NCBI RefSeq assembly: GCF_022678625.1
Contig: NZ_JALBYQ010000001.1
Span: forward strand, 1,325,895-1,389,894
Reading direction: 5' to 3'
DNA from: Aliiroseovarius subalbicans
Lineage (GTDB): Bacteria; Pseudomonadota; Alphaproteobacteria; Rhodobacterales; Rhodobacteraceae
Length of the DNA: 64,000 nucleotides
How positions within the stretch are numbered: the first letter of the stretch is position 1; each line of letters opens with the position of its first letter. The translations under genes and the position numbers were made by a program. Below are positions 8,468-17,158 of the stretch, in pieces. The notes beneath the pieces were generated by a model. The model saw only the letters and a list, made by a program, of their open reading frames with translations, was not told the DNA's origin and did not search any database.

Positions 8468-8526
8468 GGTTGGGTAGTCCATGAGGGACTGCCGGGCCAA
8501 TGCACAATTCTGCAAGGCTCGATCCT

Positions 8527-8853
8527 ATGAATTTGATGCAAGACGCCCCTAATGTTGTCAGTGAAGATGGGCTGCGCACGCTGCTTGCCGAGGGTCATTC
8601 GGCGGATGTCGTGTGCCGAGTTACGCCCAAACGTACAGGTGCTCAGTGGTCCGGAGTTTGGACCGTGCATTGCGTCTCGCCAGATGGCGAGACGCGTCGC
8701 CTGCTTGTCACGGCACGCAACAACATGGCTGCGCGAGAGTTCAAGACAATCAACGGCTTATCCAGCTTCCTTGCCGGGCTTGGTGTTTCGATCGTCTCAA
8801 TCCCAATGGTCGAAGGCAAGATCGCCTCGCACAACCTGTACGACGAAGGCTAA
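8527..8853 (+). CDS. Hypothetical protein at the head of the virB operon
   Basis: A 108-residue protein starting MNLMQDAPNVV, with AAGG 9 bases before the ATG. No signal peptide or membrane segment is visible. The middle (SGVWTVHCVSPDGETRRLLVTARNN) looks like alternating beta strands and the end (AREFKTINGLSSFLAGLGVSIVSIP) like a helix and strand, so a small alpha/beta fold is likely. No family is recognised. Its 3' end overlaps the proposed upstream part of the virB1-like gene in another frame, and it begins 60 bases after the virB operator-like site, so it is probably the first gene of the T4SS transcript. A regulatory or relaxosome role is possible but unsupported. Confidence 0.6.
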   Translation: MNLMQDAPNVVSEDGLRTLLAEGHSADVVCRVTPKRTGAQWSGVWTVHCVSPDGETRRLLVTARNNMAAREFKTINGLSSFLAGLGVSIVSIPMVEGKIASHNLYDEG

Positions 8854-9496
8854 ACGACTTGCCGTACTTGCAACATTCTTTGCTGCCCCCGCCTATTCTG
8901 AAGGCTTCGTGCTTTCCATGCGGGCCGATGGCCAGCTGGAGACCAAAGCACCCCAATCAGGTTTTGCGCAAAGTTATGTCGACGGGATTGGCGCAAACCC
9001 ACCTGAGCTGATCGTTTTCGCAGAACCTGAACCTGAGGCATCGCCTCCTGCACCAACCCGCGCGATCCCCCGCCCCGAAATCCTTGCAGCCCTTGAAAGC
9101 ACCGCGCATCGCTATGGCGGGCACCCCGCATTGCGCCGCGCGGGTCTGTCTGTTTCCGAATGGCAGGCACTCTTCCAAGCCAATATCGAGATCGAAAGCG
9201 CCTATCGCCCGAATGCGCGCAGCTCCGCAGGCGCGATTGGGCTTGGACAGTTGATGCCTGCGACGGCCGCGCAGCTTGGCGTGGATCCGCATGACTGGCA
9301 GGCCAACCTGGATGGCTCTGCTCGTTACCTTCTCATGATGCTGGCACAGTTCGGCACGCCCGAACTCGCGCTTGCCGCCTACAACGCGGGGCCTGACGCG
9401 GTCGCGCGCTATGGCGGCATCCCTCCCTACCAAGAAACCCAAAATCATGTGCGCCGGGTCATGGCTGTGCGTGACCGACTGACTGGAGCCTCCTGA
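8783..9496 (+). CDS. virB1: VirB1-like lytic transglycosylase (start codon uncertain)
   Basis: A soluble lytic transglycosylase of the VirB1/Slt70 type, which opens peptidoglycan so that the T4SS can assemble. The catalytic core is clear: IEIESAYRP with the catalytic Glu, SSAGAIGLGQLMPATA, and a late LALAAYNAGPDAVARYGGIP block. An ideal signal sequence (KRLAVLATFFAAPAYSEG, from 8852) precedes it but has no ATG in front; the frame runs through the end of the previous gene. The start given is a GTG at 8783, which leaves an unusually long n-region; the first in-frame ATG at 8918 would delete the signal peptide. Its stop overlaps the virB2 start (TGATG). Confidence 0.8.
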   Translation: MFRSSQSQWSKARSPRTTCTTKAKRLAVLATFFAAPAYSEGFVLSMRADGQLETKAPQSGFAQSYVDGIGANPPELIVFAEPEPEASPPAPTRAIPRPEILAALESTAHRYGGHPALRRAGLSVSEWQALFQANIEIESAYRPNARSSAGAIGLGQLMPATAAQLGVDPHDWQANLDGSARYLLMMLAQFGTPELALAAYNAGPDAVARYGGIPPYQETQNHVRRVMAVRDRLTGAS

Positions 9497-9786
9497 TGCA
9501 CACACAATTCCGCACGATCCTGTCGCTGGCTCTGGCCAGTCTAATGATTGCCAATCCCGCCTTTGCGCAGAGCATCGACCTCTCGCCCGTGCAGAACCTT
9601 TTGCAAGGCATCGTCGACACGATCACCGGCCCCCTGGGCATTGTCATCGGCACCTTGGCCTTGATCGGTGTGTTCCTCTCCTGGCTATTCGGCATTCTCG
9701 ACTTCCGCCAAGCTCTTTGGGTGCTGGTTGCGATTGCAGGCATTGCAGCTGCGCCGACCATTGTGACCGCGATCTGGGGCGCGTAA
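9496..9786 (+). CDS. virB2: VirB2-like major pilin of the type IV secretion system
   Basis: A 96-residue pilin precursor: Sec signal (MHTQFRTILSLALASLMIANPAFAQS, cleavage after AFA) followed by two hydrophobic helices, about residues 42-62 and 72-93, the standard VirB2/TrbC topology. The mature protein is about 70 residues and would polymerise into the conjugative pilus. ATG at 9496 shares its A with the virB1 stop codon. It is followed 7 bases later by virB3. Confidence 0.9.
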   Translation: MHTQFRTILSLALASLMIANPAFAQSIDLSPVQNLLQGIVDTITGPLGIVIGTLALIGVFLSWLFGILDFRQALWVLVAIAGIAAAPTIVTAIWGA

Positions 9787-9793
9787 ATCCGGC

Positions 9794-10072
9794 ATGGCAA
9801 CGCAAACTCGCCTCTTCCTCGGTTTGATCCGGCCGCCAAAGCTCATCGGCTTACCGATCATGTATGCCATGGTCTGGCTCTTCGGGTTTGTGTTGCTGTT
9901 TCTCTGGGTTCAAAGCTGGCCGGGGATCATCATCGCCGCTCTGGCCTATCCCGCGCTGTGGAAAGCCGCTGACTGGGATCCGGCCTTTCTTGAGGTGATG
10001 GTCACAGCACTGCAGGAGACGCCGCCCACCCCCAACCGCAAGATCCATTCGGGGGACAGCTATGCTCCTTGA
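9794..10072 (+). CDS. virB3: VirB3-like inner-membrane T4SS protein
   Basis: A 92-residue protein with the VirB3/TrbD layout: an N-terminal segment with the motif FLGLIRPPKLIGLP, then one long or two short hydrophobic helices (about residues 22-55), then a short soluble tail. VirB3 works with VirB4 and VirB6 at the inner-membrane complex. It lies between virB2 and virB4 and overlaps the virB4 start by 11 bases, so its translation is coupled to that of the ATPase. Confidence 0.88.
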   Translation: MATQTRLFLGLIRPPKLIGLPIMYAMVWLFGFVLLFLWVQSWPGIIIAALAYPALWKAADWDPAFLEVMVTALQETPPTPNRKIHSGDSYAP

Positions 10073-12428
10073 CCCTTCGGATGACCTTGCCATGCTGCCA
10101 GACTGGGCGCGCAAAGAGCGGCCTATGGCCAGCATGCTGCCCTATGTCAGCCTCGTGAATGACGTGACGATCCGCACGCGCGGCAATGCACTGCTCCAGT
10201 GTATCCGCCTTGATGGGGTCAACAGCATGACTAGTGATGACGCGCATCTGGAGAAGATCCGAGCGCTCTTTGCTGCAATCATTGCGCAGATTGGGCCAGA
10301 CTACAGTTTCTACGTACACAAGGTTTCAAAAGCGATCGAGACCGCCTTACCACCGGTGCAAAATAAAGGGTTTGCACAAGCGCTGGATACCCGCTGGCAA
10401 ACGGCGATGGCGCGCGCAGGTCTGCGGGACAAGACGCTCACGCTCACAGTGCTGAAACGCCCGCCCCTCGGCACGCGGCTGCGCCTGAAACGTTCTGACT
10501 CCATCGTGCAGCTGAAAGCCCAGACAGCCAAACAGCTGCGCAAGCTCGAGGAGGTCGTCGGGTTTTTACTGTCGTCATTTGCTGAGATGAACCCGCGCCT
10601 GCTCGGCGCTGCATGCGGCGAGCTACTCGGGTTCCTTGGCGCGCTCAATATCGGCCAAGAGCGACCGCTTTTCGCAAAATCACGATTTGGCGTCATTGCC
10701 GAGGATGTGGCCAACACCCGCGTCACGTTTCAGGGGCGAGACTTCACGCTGGACGATGGGACGCCAGGCAAGCGATTTGGTACGAGCTTTGCGATCAAGA
10801 CCTACCCGGCCAAAACCAACTGCACCATGTTCGATGAGCTGAACCTGCCCGTCGACATGGTGGTCACGCATTCCTTCACGCCGATCAACAACAATATCAT
10901 GGCCAGCCGGATTAAGCGTCAACAGCGCCTGATGAAGGCCAGCGATGATGGCGCGATTTCACTCGCCGAAGAACTGGTCGACGCGCTCGACGATCTGGAA
11001 TCCAAGCGGCTCAGCTTTGGCGATCATCACATGACGGTCACGGTTTTCGCCGAGACTGAGGAAAAGCTGGAGAGCATCGCCGCTGAGGTACGCAACATCG
11101 CCGCCAGTGAGGGCGTCAATCTGGTGAACGAGAGCTTTGCGGCCCGGACGCATTATTTCGCGCAACATCCGGGCAATGGGCAGATGCGCAGCCGCAAGGC
11201 GGCCATAACAAACACGAACTTTGCCGATCTCGCAGCGCTTCATCGTGGTCAACTGGGCAAACCCGGACATAAAGTGCCTTGGGGCAAGCCGATTACTTTG
11301 TTCCCGACGCCTGAACGCTCTGGCTTCCTGTTCAACTACCATGAGACGGGTAAGCCGGACAAAGAACCGACCGGTGGTCATACTTTGATCCTTGGCCGCC
11401 CTGGCTCCGGCAAGTCGGTGTTATCAGCCTTCCTCATGACCCAAGCACGTCGCTGCGACGCGCGCGTCTTTGTCTTCGACTATCGCGCGGGTATGGAAAT
11501 GGCCGTGCGGGCCAATGGCGGGCGCTACAGCGCCATCAAGGCGGGCGAAGCAACCGGTCTGAACCCGCTGCGCACAGAAATCGACGGGCGCGGCCAAGCT
11601 TGGCTGTCTGATTGGCTCGCCACGCTTCTACATCGCACAGATAAGCCCTTGAGCCCGGTTCAGATCAACCGCATTCAAGAGGTGACGCGCCAGAACGCTG
11701 GGGCCAGTGATGCCGCTCTTCGTAATTGGCAGGATCTGGCTTCACTGTTTGTGGCGGGGGCTGACGAAGGGGATCTGTTCGAACGGATTCAGGAATGGAC
11801 CGCAGACGGCCGCTATGGCTGGATCTTTGGGCAAAGCTCTGAGGATACCTTCTCGCTCGATGGTGATGTCGTGGGCTTCGACTTGACCGGCATTCTCGAC
11901 AGTGAAAGCGAGAAAGAACGCATGGCGGTCCTGTCCTACCTGTTTCGGCGGGTGGAGCGCGTGATCGAGGATCGCAAACCGACGCTGATCATCATCGATG
12001 AGGCCTGGAAGGCGCTCGACAACCCGTATTTTGCCGACCGGCTGAGCAACTGGCTGGTCACGGCGCGCAAACAGAACGCCGTCGTCGTGATGATGACCCA
12101 ATACGCAAGCCAGCTTGAAAAGACCCGCACAGGCAAAACGATTGTCGAGGCTGTGCCGACGCAGCTCTTACTCCCCAACATCCGCGCCTCGGCCAGTGAT
12201 TACACCATGCTCGGTCTCACCGAAAAAGAACTCGGCGTTCTGCTCGGCACAGGCAGCAATTCCCGCTTGGCGCTGGTGCGCGATGATCAAGGCTCGGTGG
12301 TGATCGACGCCGATCTAAGCGCCCTTGGCCCGTACCTCACGATCCTTGGCGGCATGGAAAAAGGCGAAGCGCTTGTTGGCGAAGATTATCGCCAGAACCC
12401 CAACTTTTGGAGACAGATTGATGCGTAG
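10062..12428 (+). CDS. virB4: VirB4-like T4SS ATPase
   Basis: A 788-residue ATPase of the VirB4/TrbE/CagE family, the largest and best conserved T4SS energy component. Walker A is GRPGSGKS (residues 445-452) and Walker B is LIIIDEAW (642-649, acidic pair D646-E647), followed by the ARKQNAVVVMMTQYASQLE stretch typical of the RecA-like motor. The N-terminal half (residues about 1-400) is the CagE/TrbE domain. It powers pilus assembly and substrate transfer at the inner membrane. Full length, with no broken motif. Its last 8 bases overlap the next gene, a small lipoprotein. Confidence 0.95.
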   Translation: MLLDPSDDLAMLPDWARKERPMASMLPYVSLVNDVTIRTRGNALLQCIRLDGVNSMTSDDAHLEKIRALFAAIIAQIGPDYSFYVHKVSKAIETALPPVQNKGFAQALDTRWQTAMARAGLRDKTLTLTVLKRPPLGTRLRLKRSDSIVQLKAQTAKQLRKLEEVVGFLLSSFAEMNPRLLGAACGELLGFLGALNIGQERPLFAKSRFGVIAEDVANTRVTFQGRDFTLDDGTPGKRFGTSFAIKTYPAKTNCTMFDELNLPVDMVVTHSFTPINNNIMASRIKRQQRLMKASDDGAISLAEELVDALDDLESKRLSFGDHHMTVTVFAETEEKLESIAAEVRNIAASEGVNLVNESFAARTHYFAQHPGNGQMRSRKAAITNTNFADLAALHRGQLGKPGHKVPWGKPITLFPTPERSGFLFNYHETGKPDKEPTGGHTLILGRPGSGKSVLSAFLMTQARRCDARVFVFDYRAGMEMAVRANGGRYSAIKAGEATGLNPLRTEIDGRGQAWLSDWLATLLHRTDKPLSPVQINRIQEVTRQNAGASDAALRNWQDLASLFVAGADEGDLFERIQEWTADGRYGWIFGQSSEDTFSLDGDVVGFDLTGILDSESEKERMAVLSYLFRRVERVIEDRKPTLIIIDEAWKALDNPYFADRLSNWLVTARKQNAVVVMMTQYASQLEKTRTGKTIVEAVPTQLLLPNIRASASDYTMLGLTEKELGVLLGTGSNSRLALVRDDQGSVVIDADLSALGPYLTILGGMEKGEALVGEDYRQNPNFWRQIDA

Positions 12429-12579
12429 ATTGCTCGCCTTGACCCTCACCCTTTTGACCATGACAGCCTGCGCCGAATACCGGCCGTCAGAGGCTGAATG
12501 TTTCAACGCCTTTGCCGAGGTCAGCCGTAGCAACTGCAATTTCGAGCTGCTCGGGCCGATTGGTAGTCTCGGTGAGTAA
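12421..12579 (+). CDS. Small lipoprotein in the T4SS operon (VirB7-like candidate)
   Basis: A 52-residue protein with a lipoprotein signal: MRRLLALTLTLL then TMTAC, giving a lipidated Cys at residue 17. The mature part has two more cysteines (ECFNAF and SNCNF). It overlaps virB4 by 8 bases and the next transglycosylase gene by 8 bases. VirB7 proteins are short outer-membrane lipoproteins that stabilise VirB9, often through a disulfide bond; size, lipobox and extra Cys fit. The position, before virB5 rather than after virB6, is unusual, so the equivalence is an inference. Confidence 0.7.
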   Translation: MRRLLALTLTLLTMTACAEYRPSEAECFNAFAEVSRSNCNFELLGPIGSLGE

Positions 12580-13720
12580 GCACCGCCTGCATATCTTTGC
12601 GGGCTTGGTTTGCCTCGCCGCGCCTTTGGCACATGCCCAAGGCGTGCCCACATTTGATGCGGGCATGTTCTTGCAGCGTGAGCGCGTGTTGCAGCAGGGC
12701 GAACAAGATCTCGCGCTGCAGCGGGATCGGTTGACCAGAGAAGAAGAGCTTGAAGAGTTGGAGCAGGAGCAACTCCAAGCGCTGGATGACATCCTCGATG
12801 CCGCAACGCTTGCCAGCGGGAACTCAGGTGCACTGGTCGCAAGCCTGGAAGCTGGTTCATCGCCAGAGAGCGCCGCTGAAACTCTTTATGGCCCGGTAGA
12901 CCCGAATCCCGGCGCAGCCCAGATGTTCGGCGATGCCTCGGGCTCGATCGAACAGCTGATCATTCGCGCCGCCCAAGAAACGCATCATATGTCCGGCGTG
13001 CGCGCGGCCGGTCTGTCGCCCAAGCAATGGCGCTGCCTGTTGCAGGCGCTGATCTGGCAAGAAAGCCGCTTCACCATCGGCGCGCGCTCGCCTGTTGGTG
13101 CATTCGGCCTAACCCAGATCATGCCAGGTACGGCGCAGGATCTGGGTATCTACCCAGCCTACTACGAGAACCCCTACATCCAGCTCACGGGCGGTGCACG
13201 GTATCTGGCGCAGATGCTCACCATGTTTGACGGCAACATCATTCACGGTCTGGCGGCCTACAATGCCGGTCCCGGCAATGTGCAGCGCTACAGCGGCGTG
13301 CCGCCTTTTGCTGAGACCCAGCACTACGTTCAAGTAATCCCTGAGCGCTACAATCTCTACCTTGCTCGTGTCGGTGGCGTTGATGCGCTTGGCACCATCG
13401 ATCCGGTTTTGCTCGCCAATTCCACCATGAGCCTGACCTCTTTCGGTGCGGGGATCTACGGCGACTATTCCATGGTCTCGGTGCAAGCGGCCGCGCTTCG
13501 CGTGCAGGACATCATAACCCGCATTGGCGAGACAGATGACATTCATGCGGCCATGTCGCTCAACACCTACGCGCGGGCCGAGCTCGCTCGACTGATCTCA
13601 ATTCGCACGCGCCTCAAGGCCGCCCATACCCGTCCGCTTAGCGCCGCAGAACTGGCCATGGCGGCCGCTCAGGCGCGAGAACAAGACTTCATGCAATTCG
13701 ATCTGGAGGCACTGCGATGA
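12572..13720 (+). CDS. Second lytic transglycosylase in the T4SS operon, with extra C-terminal domain
   Basis: A 382-residue periplasmic protein starting from GTG at 12572, which overlaps the preceding lipoprotein and gives a clean signal peptide (MSKHRLHIFAGLVCLAAPLAHAQG). Residues about 30-75 form a charged coiled coil rich in E, Q, L and R. The transglycosylase core follows: LIWQESRFTIGARSPVGAFG with the catalytic Glu, then LTQIMPGTAQDLG and GLAAYNAGPGNVQRY. A C-terminal part of about 120 helical residues has no recognised family. It differs strongly from the VirB1-like protein of the same operon, so this T4SS encodes two distinct murein hydrolases. It overlaps virB5 by 4 bases. Confidence 0.87.
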   Translation: MSKHRLHIFAGLVCLAAPLAHAQGVPTFDAGMFLQRERVLQQGEQDLALQRDRLTREEELEELEQEQLQALDDILDAATLASGNSGALVASLEAGSSPESAAETLYGPVDPNPGAAQMFGDASGSIEQLIIRAAQETHHMSGVRAAGLSPKQWRCLLQALIWQESRFTIGARSPVGAFGLTQIMPGTAQDLGIYPAYYENPYIQLTGGARYLAQMLTMFDGNIIHGLAAYNAGPGNVQRYSGVPPFAETQHYVQVIPERYNLYLARVGGVDALGTIDPVLLANSTMSLTSFGAGIYGDYSMVSVQAAALRVQDIITRIGETDDIHAAMSLNTYARAELARLISIRTRLKAAHTRPLSAAELAMAAAQAREQDFMQFDLEALR

Positions 13721-14496
13721 TCCGCTTTCTATCCACCGTTGCCACTTGCACGTTGCTGGTTGCTTCACCTGTGTCTGCCCAAGGCGTTCCGACGGTCGAC
13801 ACGCGCAACATCGCGCAGGAAATTCGTCAGCTGCAGCAGATGCTGGAGGATTTCGGGATCCAGACCGACCAGCTCGACACGCTTCTCGAACAGCTCGATC
13901 TGGTGCAGCAGCAACTCGACACGCTCAACGAGACCTACGCCGCGCTGACCGGCGCGACGGACATCATCGAGATGGCCATGGGCGGTGATCTCGACGGGCT
14001 CCTCGATCAGGAATTCGGAGATCTCCTCGGCACCATCCGGCAAATCCAAAGCGGCGATTTCAGCGGCCTCATTGGAAATGCCGCCCCTCAAATGGAAGGC
14101 CGCATGACGCAAGCCCTGGAAGATGCGGGCTTTGACCAAGACAGCCTGTCGGACATGGCCAGCAGCGGCAATCCGGGGGCCGAGCGTATTGCCAGTCAGG
14201 CGGGCACTGGGGCCGTAATGTCAGCAGCCGCTGAGAACAGTTATGACGAGGCCGCGCAATCCCTTGAACGGGTCGAGCAGCTGGTCTCCCTGATCCCGGA
14301 CATGGAAACGCTCAAGGAAGCCGTCGATCACAACACCCGCGTCACAGCCGAGCTGGCCATTGCCATGACGCGCATGTGGGAACTCGAAGCCATCCAGACG
14401 GTCGGCGCTGGCCAATCTGGCGTGGTGGATGCCGCGACACTGGCTGAAGAGCGCCGCTACATGGACTTCACCTTGCCAGACCTGCGTGCGGACTGA
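13717..14496 (+). CDS. virB5: VirB5-like minor pilin
   Basis: A 259-residue protein with a signal peptide (cleavage near SAQG; the mature start GVPTVDTRNIAQ resembles that of the previous protein). The mature part is mostly long helices with leucine and glutamine heptads (QEIRQLQQMLEDF, QLDTLLEQLDLVQQQLDTLN), the pattern of VirB5/TrbJ proteins, which sit at the pilus tip and help recipient contact. Family identity is from helical pattern, position between virB4 and virB8, and length. Start ATG overlaps the previous stop (ATGA). Confidence 0.82.
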   Translation: MIRFLSTVATCTLLVASPVSAQGVPTVDTRNIAQEIRQLQQMLEDFGIQTDQLDTLLEQLDLVQQQLDTLNETYAALTGATDIIEMAMGGDLDGLLDQEFGDLLGTIRQIQSGDFSGLIGNAAPQMEGRMTQALEDAGFDQDSLSDMASSGNPGAERIASQAGTGAVMSAAAENSYDEAAQSLERVEQLVSLIPDMETLKEAVDHNTRVTAELAIAMTRMWELEAIQTVGAGQSGVVDAATLAEERRYMDFTLPDLRAD

Positions 14497-14500
14497 CCCC

Positions 14501-15151
14501 ATGAGCAGCGAGGCAGAAATCATCGAAGAAGAGCTCGTCTACGGAGCACGACGACGCGAGCTTATGTGGCAGAAGCTGGGGCTGACAGGTATGGCGTTTG
14601 GCATGGCAGGTTGCCTCGCCGCCACCCTCGTTGCCCTGCTCGACGTGGACCCGCCGCCCATGATCGTGCCCTTTGATAGCGAAACCGGCATGGCCCTCCC
14701 CAATGCCGTGGTTGAAGCGGTCTCACTCACGGAACGCCCCGCTATCATTGAGGCACAGGTCTACCGCTATGTCATTGATCGAGAGACATACAATCAGCTC
14801 GACAATGATGTGCGCGTGCGGCGGGTCCTGGACCAGTCGGACGGCGCGGCCGCCGCAGGGCTGCGCGCGCTTTGGACCAGCGGCCATGAGGCCTATCCGC
14901 CGGATAGCTATGGAACGGATGCCCGGCTTGAAGTCGAAGTGCTCTCGATCACCCACATCAGCGCCAATCGCGCCCAGGTGCGTCTTCGCAAGCGGCTCAA
15001 CTCACCGCGCGGCTCTCAAAACGGTCGCTTCACCGCAACGCTGATGTTTGAGTTTCGTCCCGAGAATAGTCGGTCGATCGACGATGTCTGGCAGAACCCC
15101 TTTGGCTTCACAGTCACCGAATACGCGATCCGCTCGGATCGTCTGGAGTAA
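14501..15151 (+). CDS. virB8: VirB8-like inner-membrane assembly factor
   Basis: A 216-residue bitopic membrane protein: a short cytoplasmic N-terminus (MSSEAEIIEEELVYGARRRELMW), one membrane helix at about residues 25-47, and a periplasmic NTF2-like domain containing VSLTERPAIIEAQVYRYVIDRETYN and a late FEFRP--WQNPFGFTVTEY block typical of VirB8/TrbF. ATG at 14501 was chosen over a longer frame that overlaps virB5, because the N-terminal motif and membrane helix then fall in the usual places. It forms a bridge between inner and outer T4SS complexes. Confidence 0.9.
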   Translation: MSSEAEIIEEELVYGARRRELMWQKLGLTGMAFGMAGCLAATLVALLDVDPPPMIVPFDSETGMALPNAVVEAVSLTERPAIIEAQVYRYVIDRETYNQLDNDVRVRRVLDQSDGAAAAGLRALWTSGHEAYPPDSYGTDARLEVEVLSITHISANRAQVRLRKRLNSPRGSQNGRFTATLMFEFRPENSRSIDDVWQNPFGFTVTEYAIRSDRLE

Positions 15152-15154
15152 CCA

Positions 15155-15850
15155 ATGCGCCGCCTGTTCCTGATCCTCGCTTTCCTCGTACCGCTTTCTG
15201 GCATCGCCTATGCAGAAACCCAGCCGCGCCAAGGCCCCTATGATGCCCGCGTCCGGTTGGCCACCTATCAGGATGGGCAGGTCTACCGCATCCGCACCAG
15301 CCTGACCCATGTGACCAGCATCGAGTTTGGCCAAGGCGAGACCATCCGCTCGATCATTGCGGGCGACACTGAAGGGTTCCTTCTCGACGGCGTACCCGGT
15401 GGCCAGGCTTTTGCGATCAAGCCTGTTACGCGCGACGCACATACAAACATCACCGTCTACACAAATCGGCGCAGCTATTATTTCAACGTGACCGAGGCGA
15501 GCTCGCCGACCTTTTACGTTATTCGCTTCACCTATCCCGAGGCGGAACCAGGGCAATCGCGTGTCGCGGCCACTGCGCCAGCAAACCACGCCTATGGCGT
15601 CAGCGCGCGATCCGAGATCACCCCGCGCGAAATCTGGGACGACGGCACCTTCACCTATTTCCGCTTCGCCTCAAACGCGCCGCTACCTGCGATCTTTCGC
15701 TGGTCAAACGGCAATGAGCGCAGCGTGAATGCGCTCGCGCGACCAGACGGCGTGATCCGCGTGTCTGGTGTCAGCGATCGATGGGTTCTCAGGCTCGGCG
15801 AAGAGGAGATTTGCGTCCAAGAGATGAGCGAGGCAAATCAGGATGAGTGA
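15155..15850 (+). CDS. virB9: VirB9-like outer-membrane-complex protein
   Basis: A 231-residue secreted protein (signal MRRLFLILAFLVPLSGIAYAE). The N-terminal beta domain includes DARVRLATYQDGQVYRIRT and GFLLDGVPGGQAFAIKPV. The C-terminal domain includes PREIWDDGTFTYFRF, the conserved VirB9/TrbG region that binds VirB7 and VirB10. It starts 3 bases after virB8 and overlaps virB10 by 8 bases. Complete. Confidence 0.93.
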   Translation: MRRLFLILAFLVPLSGIAYAETQPRQGPYDARVRLATYQDGQVYRIRTSLTHVTSIEFGQGETIRSIIAGDTEGFLLDGVPGGQAFAIKPVTRDAHTNITVYTNRRSYYFNVTEASSPTFYVIRFTYPEAEPGQSRVAATAPANHAYGVSARSEITPREIWDDGTFTYFRFASNAPLPAIFRWSNGNERSVNALARPDGVIRVSGVSDRWVLRLGEEEICVQEMSEANQDE

Positions 15851-17156
15851 AACAGCTGAGCTTAAGAAGCGCCTCGAAGCGCTTGAAGGAAAACCACAAA
15901 ACCCGAAGGCGCGGCCGTCTGTTGTCACTATCGCCCTGGGCATCGGGGCAATCGCCGCCCTTGGCGGTCTCTTGCTGTTGTTCTCTGGCGGTTCTGAACC
16001 CGAAAGCATGGAGACCGCGTCCCCGGATGAGTTCCAAGCAGCGGGACCGGGCTTTGGTGCGCTCGAACCCACGCCTGCACCGATTGAAACATCGCCACCA
16101 CCTGAGCCGGAACCGGCCAGCGAAACAGAAGAGCTGCGCGCGCAAATGGACGCCATGCGGTCCGAGCTCGAAGCCCTGCGCAATGCACCAGCACCTGAGG
16201 CTCCGACCGTCGACACAGAAGCGCTGGATACCTTGAGCGCAGAGATCGATGCCTTGCGCAGCGAGGCGGCAGCAACGCAAGCCGCCTTGCGCGAAGAGTT
16301 GGAAGAACGCGCGCGGCAAATCCAGCGGCTGCAGAACGATCTTGAGCTTGCACGCCTGGAAACCCCTCGCACACCTGCACCAACCGGCCCAACGGCCGAA
16401 GAGCTGCGCCTTCAGGAACTCGAGCGGCGACGGCAAGCGGAGCTTGAGGAGCTGCAAGCCCGTATCGCCAGCCCAATCATCGCCTTTGGCGGCACCGGAG
16501 GCAGCAACAATGAACCCGCCGCGCAGCAGCGGCGGCTTGATGGCGACACAGACTTTGTCCGCAACGGCGCTGAACCTGCTGAGATGACGCAAGCCCAGTT
16601 GATCGTGAACCCGTCAAACACTGTTGTTCAGGGCACGATGATCCAGGCCGTGCTGGAGACCGCAATCGACAGCTCGCTCGCCGGACAGGTCCGCGCGATG
16701 GTGTCCGAAGATGCCCACGCCTATGACGGCTCGCAGATCCTTATCCCGCGCGGCGCACGCCTCATCGGGCGGTATCAATCCGGCCTCGACATCGCACAGC
16801 AACGCGTGACGATCGCCTGGGACCGGATCATTCTGCCCAGCAACCAGACCGTCGAAATCAGTGCCTTCGGTGGGGATGAACTGGGGCGGTCCGGCACAAC
16901 CGGCTTTGTCGACAGCCGCTTTGGCACGCGGTTCGGGTCAGCCGCCCTGATATCACTGATCGGAGCCTTGCCTGCCGTCGCGGCGCAGAACACCGAAGAC
17001 GAGATCACCTCGGATGTGCTCGAGGGCATTGGCGAAGACTTCCAAGCCAGCGCGCAAAGCGTGATGAGCGAATACCTCTCCATCTCGCCCGTAATCTACG
17101 TCGATCAAGGTGCCCGCGTCACCGTAATGGTCGACCGTGATCTGGAGATTTTCTAA
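15843..17156 (+). CDS. virB10: VirB10-like scaffold protein
   Basis: A 437-residue protein with a cytoplasmic N-terminus, one membrane helix (about residues 27-48), a proline- and glutamate-rich periplasmic spacer, a coiled coil with repeated EELRAQMDAMRSELEALR-type heptads (residues about 95-205), and the C-terminal TrbI/VirB10 barrel beginning near GTMIQAVLETAIDSSLAG and including GARLIGRYQSG and WDRIILPS. VirB10 spans both membranes and passes the ATP-use signal to the outer pore. The coiled-coil spacer is long but within the family's range. Complete, overlapping virB9. Confidence 0.94.
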   Translation: MSETAELKKRLEALEGKPQNPKARPSVVTIALGIGAIAALGGLLLLFSGGSEPESMETASPDEFQAAGPGFGALEPTPAPIETSPPPEPEPASETEELRAQMDAMRSELEALRNAPAPEAPTVDTEALDTLSAEIDALRSEAAATQAALREELEERARQIQRLQNDLELARLETPRTPAPTGPTAEELRLQELERRRQAELEELQARIASPIIAFGGTGGSNNEPAAQQRRLDGDTDFVRNGAEPAEMTQAQLIVNPSNTVVQGTMIQAVLETAIDSSLAGQVRAMVSEDAHAYDGSQILIPRGARLIGRYQSGLDIAQQRVTIAWDRIILPSNQTVEISAFGGDELGRSGTTGFVDSRFGTRFGSAALISLIGALPAVAAQNTEDEITSDVLEGIGEDFQASAQSVMSEYLSISPVIYVDQGARVTVMVDRDLEIF

Positions 17157-17158
17157 TC

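Noticed and set aside
8552-8782. Long upstream extension of the VirB1-like protein
   Set aside because: It lies in another frame over the preceding gene, is basic and low in family features, and is best explained as non-coding in that frame.
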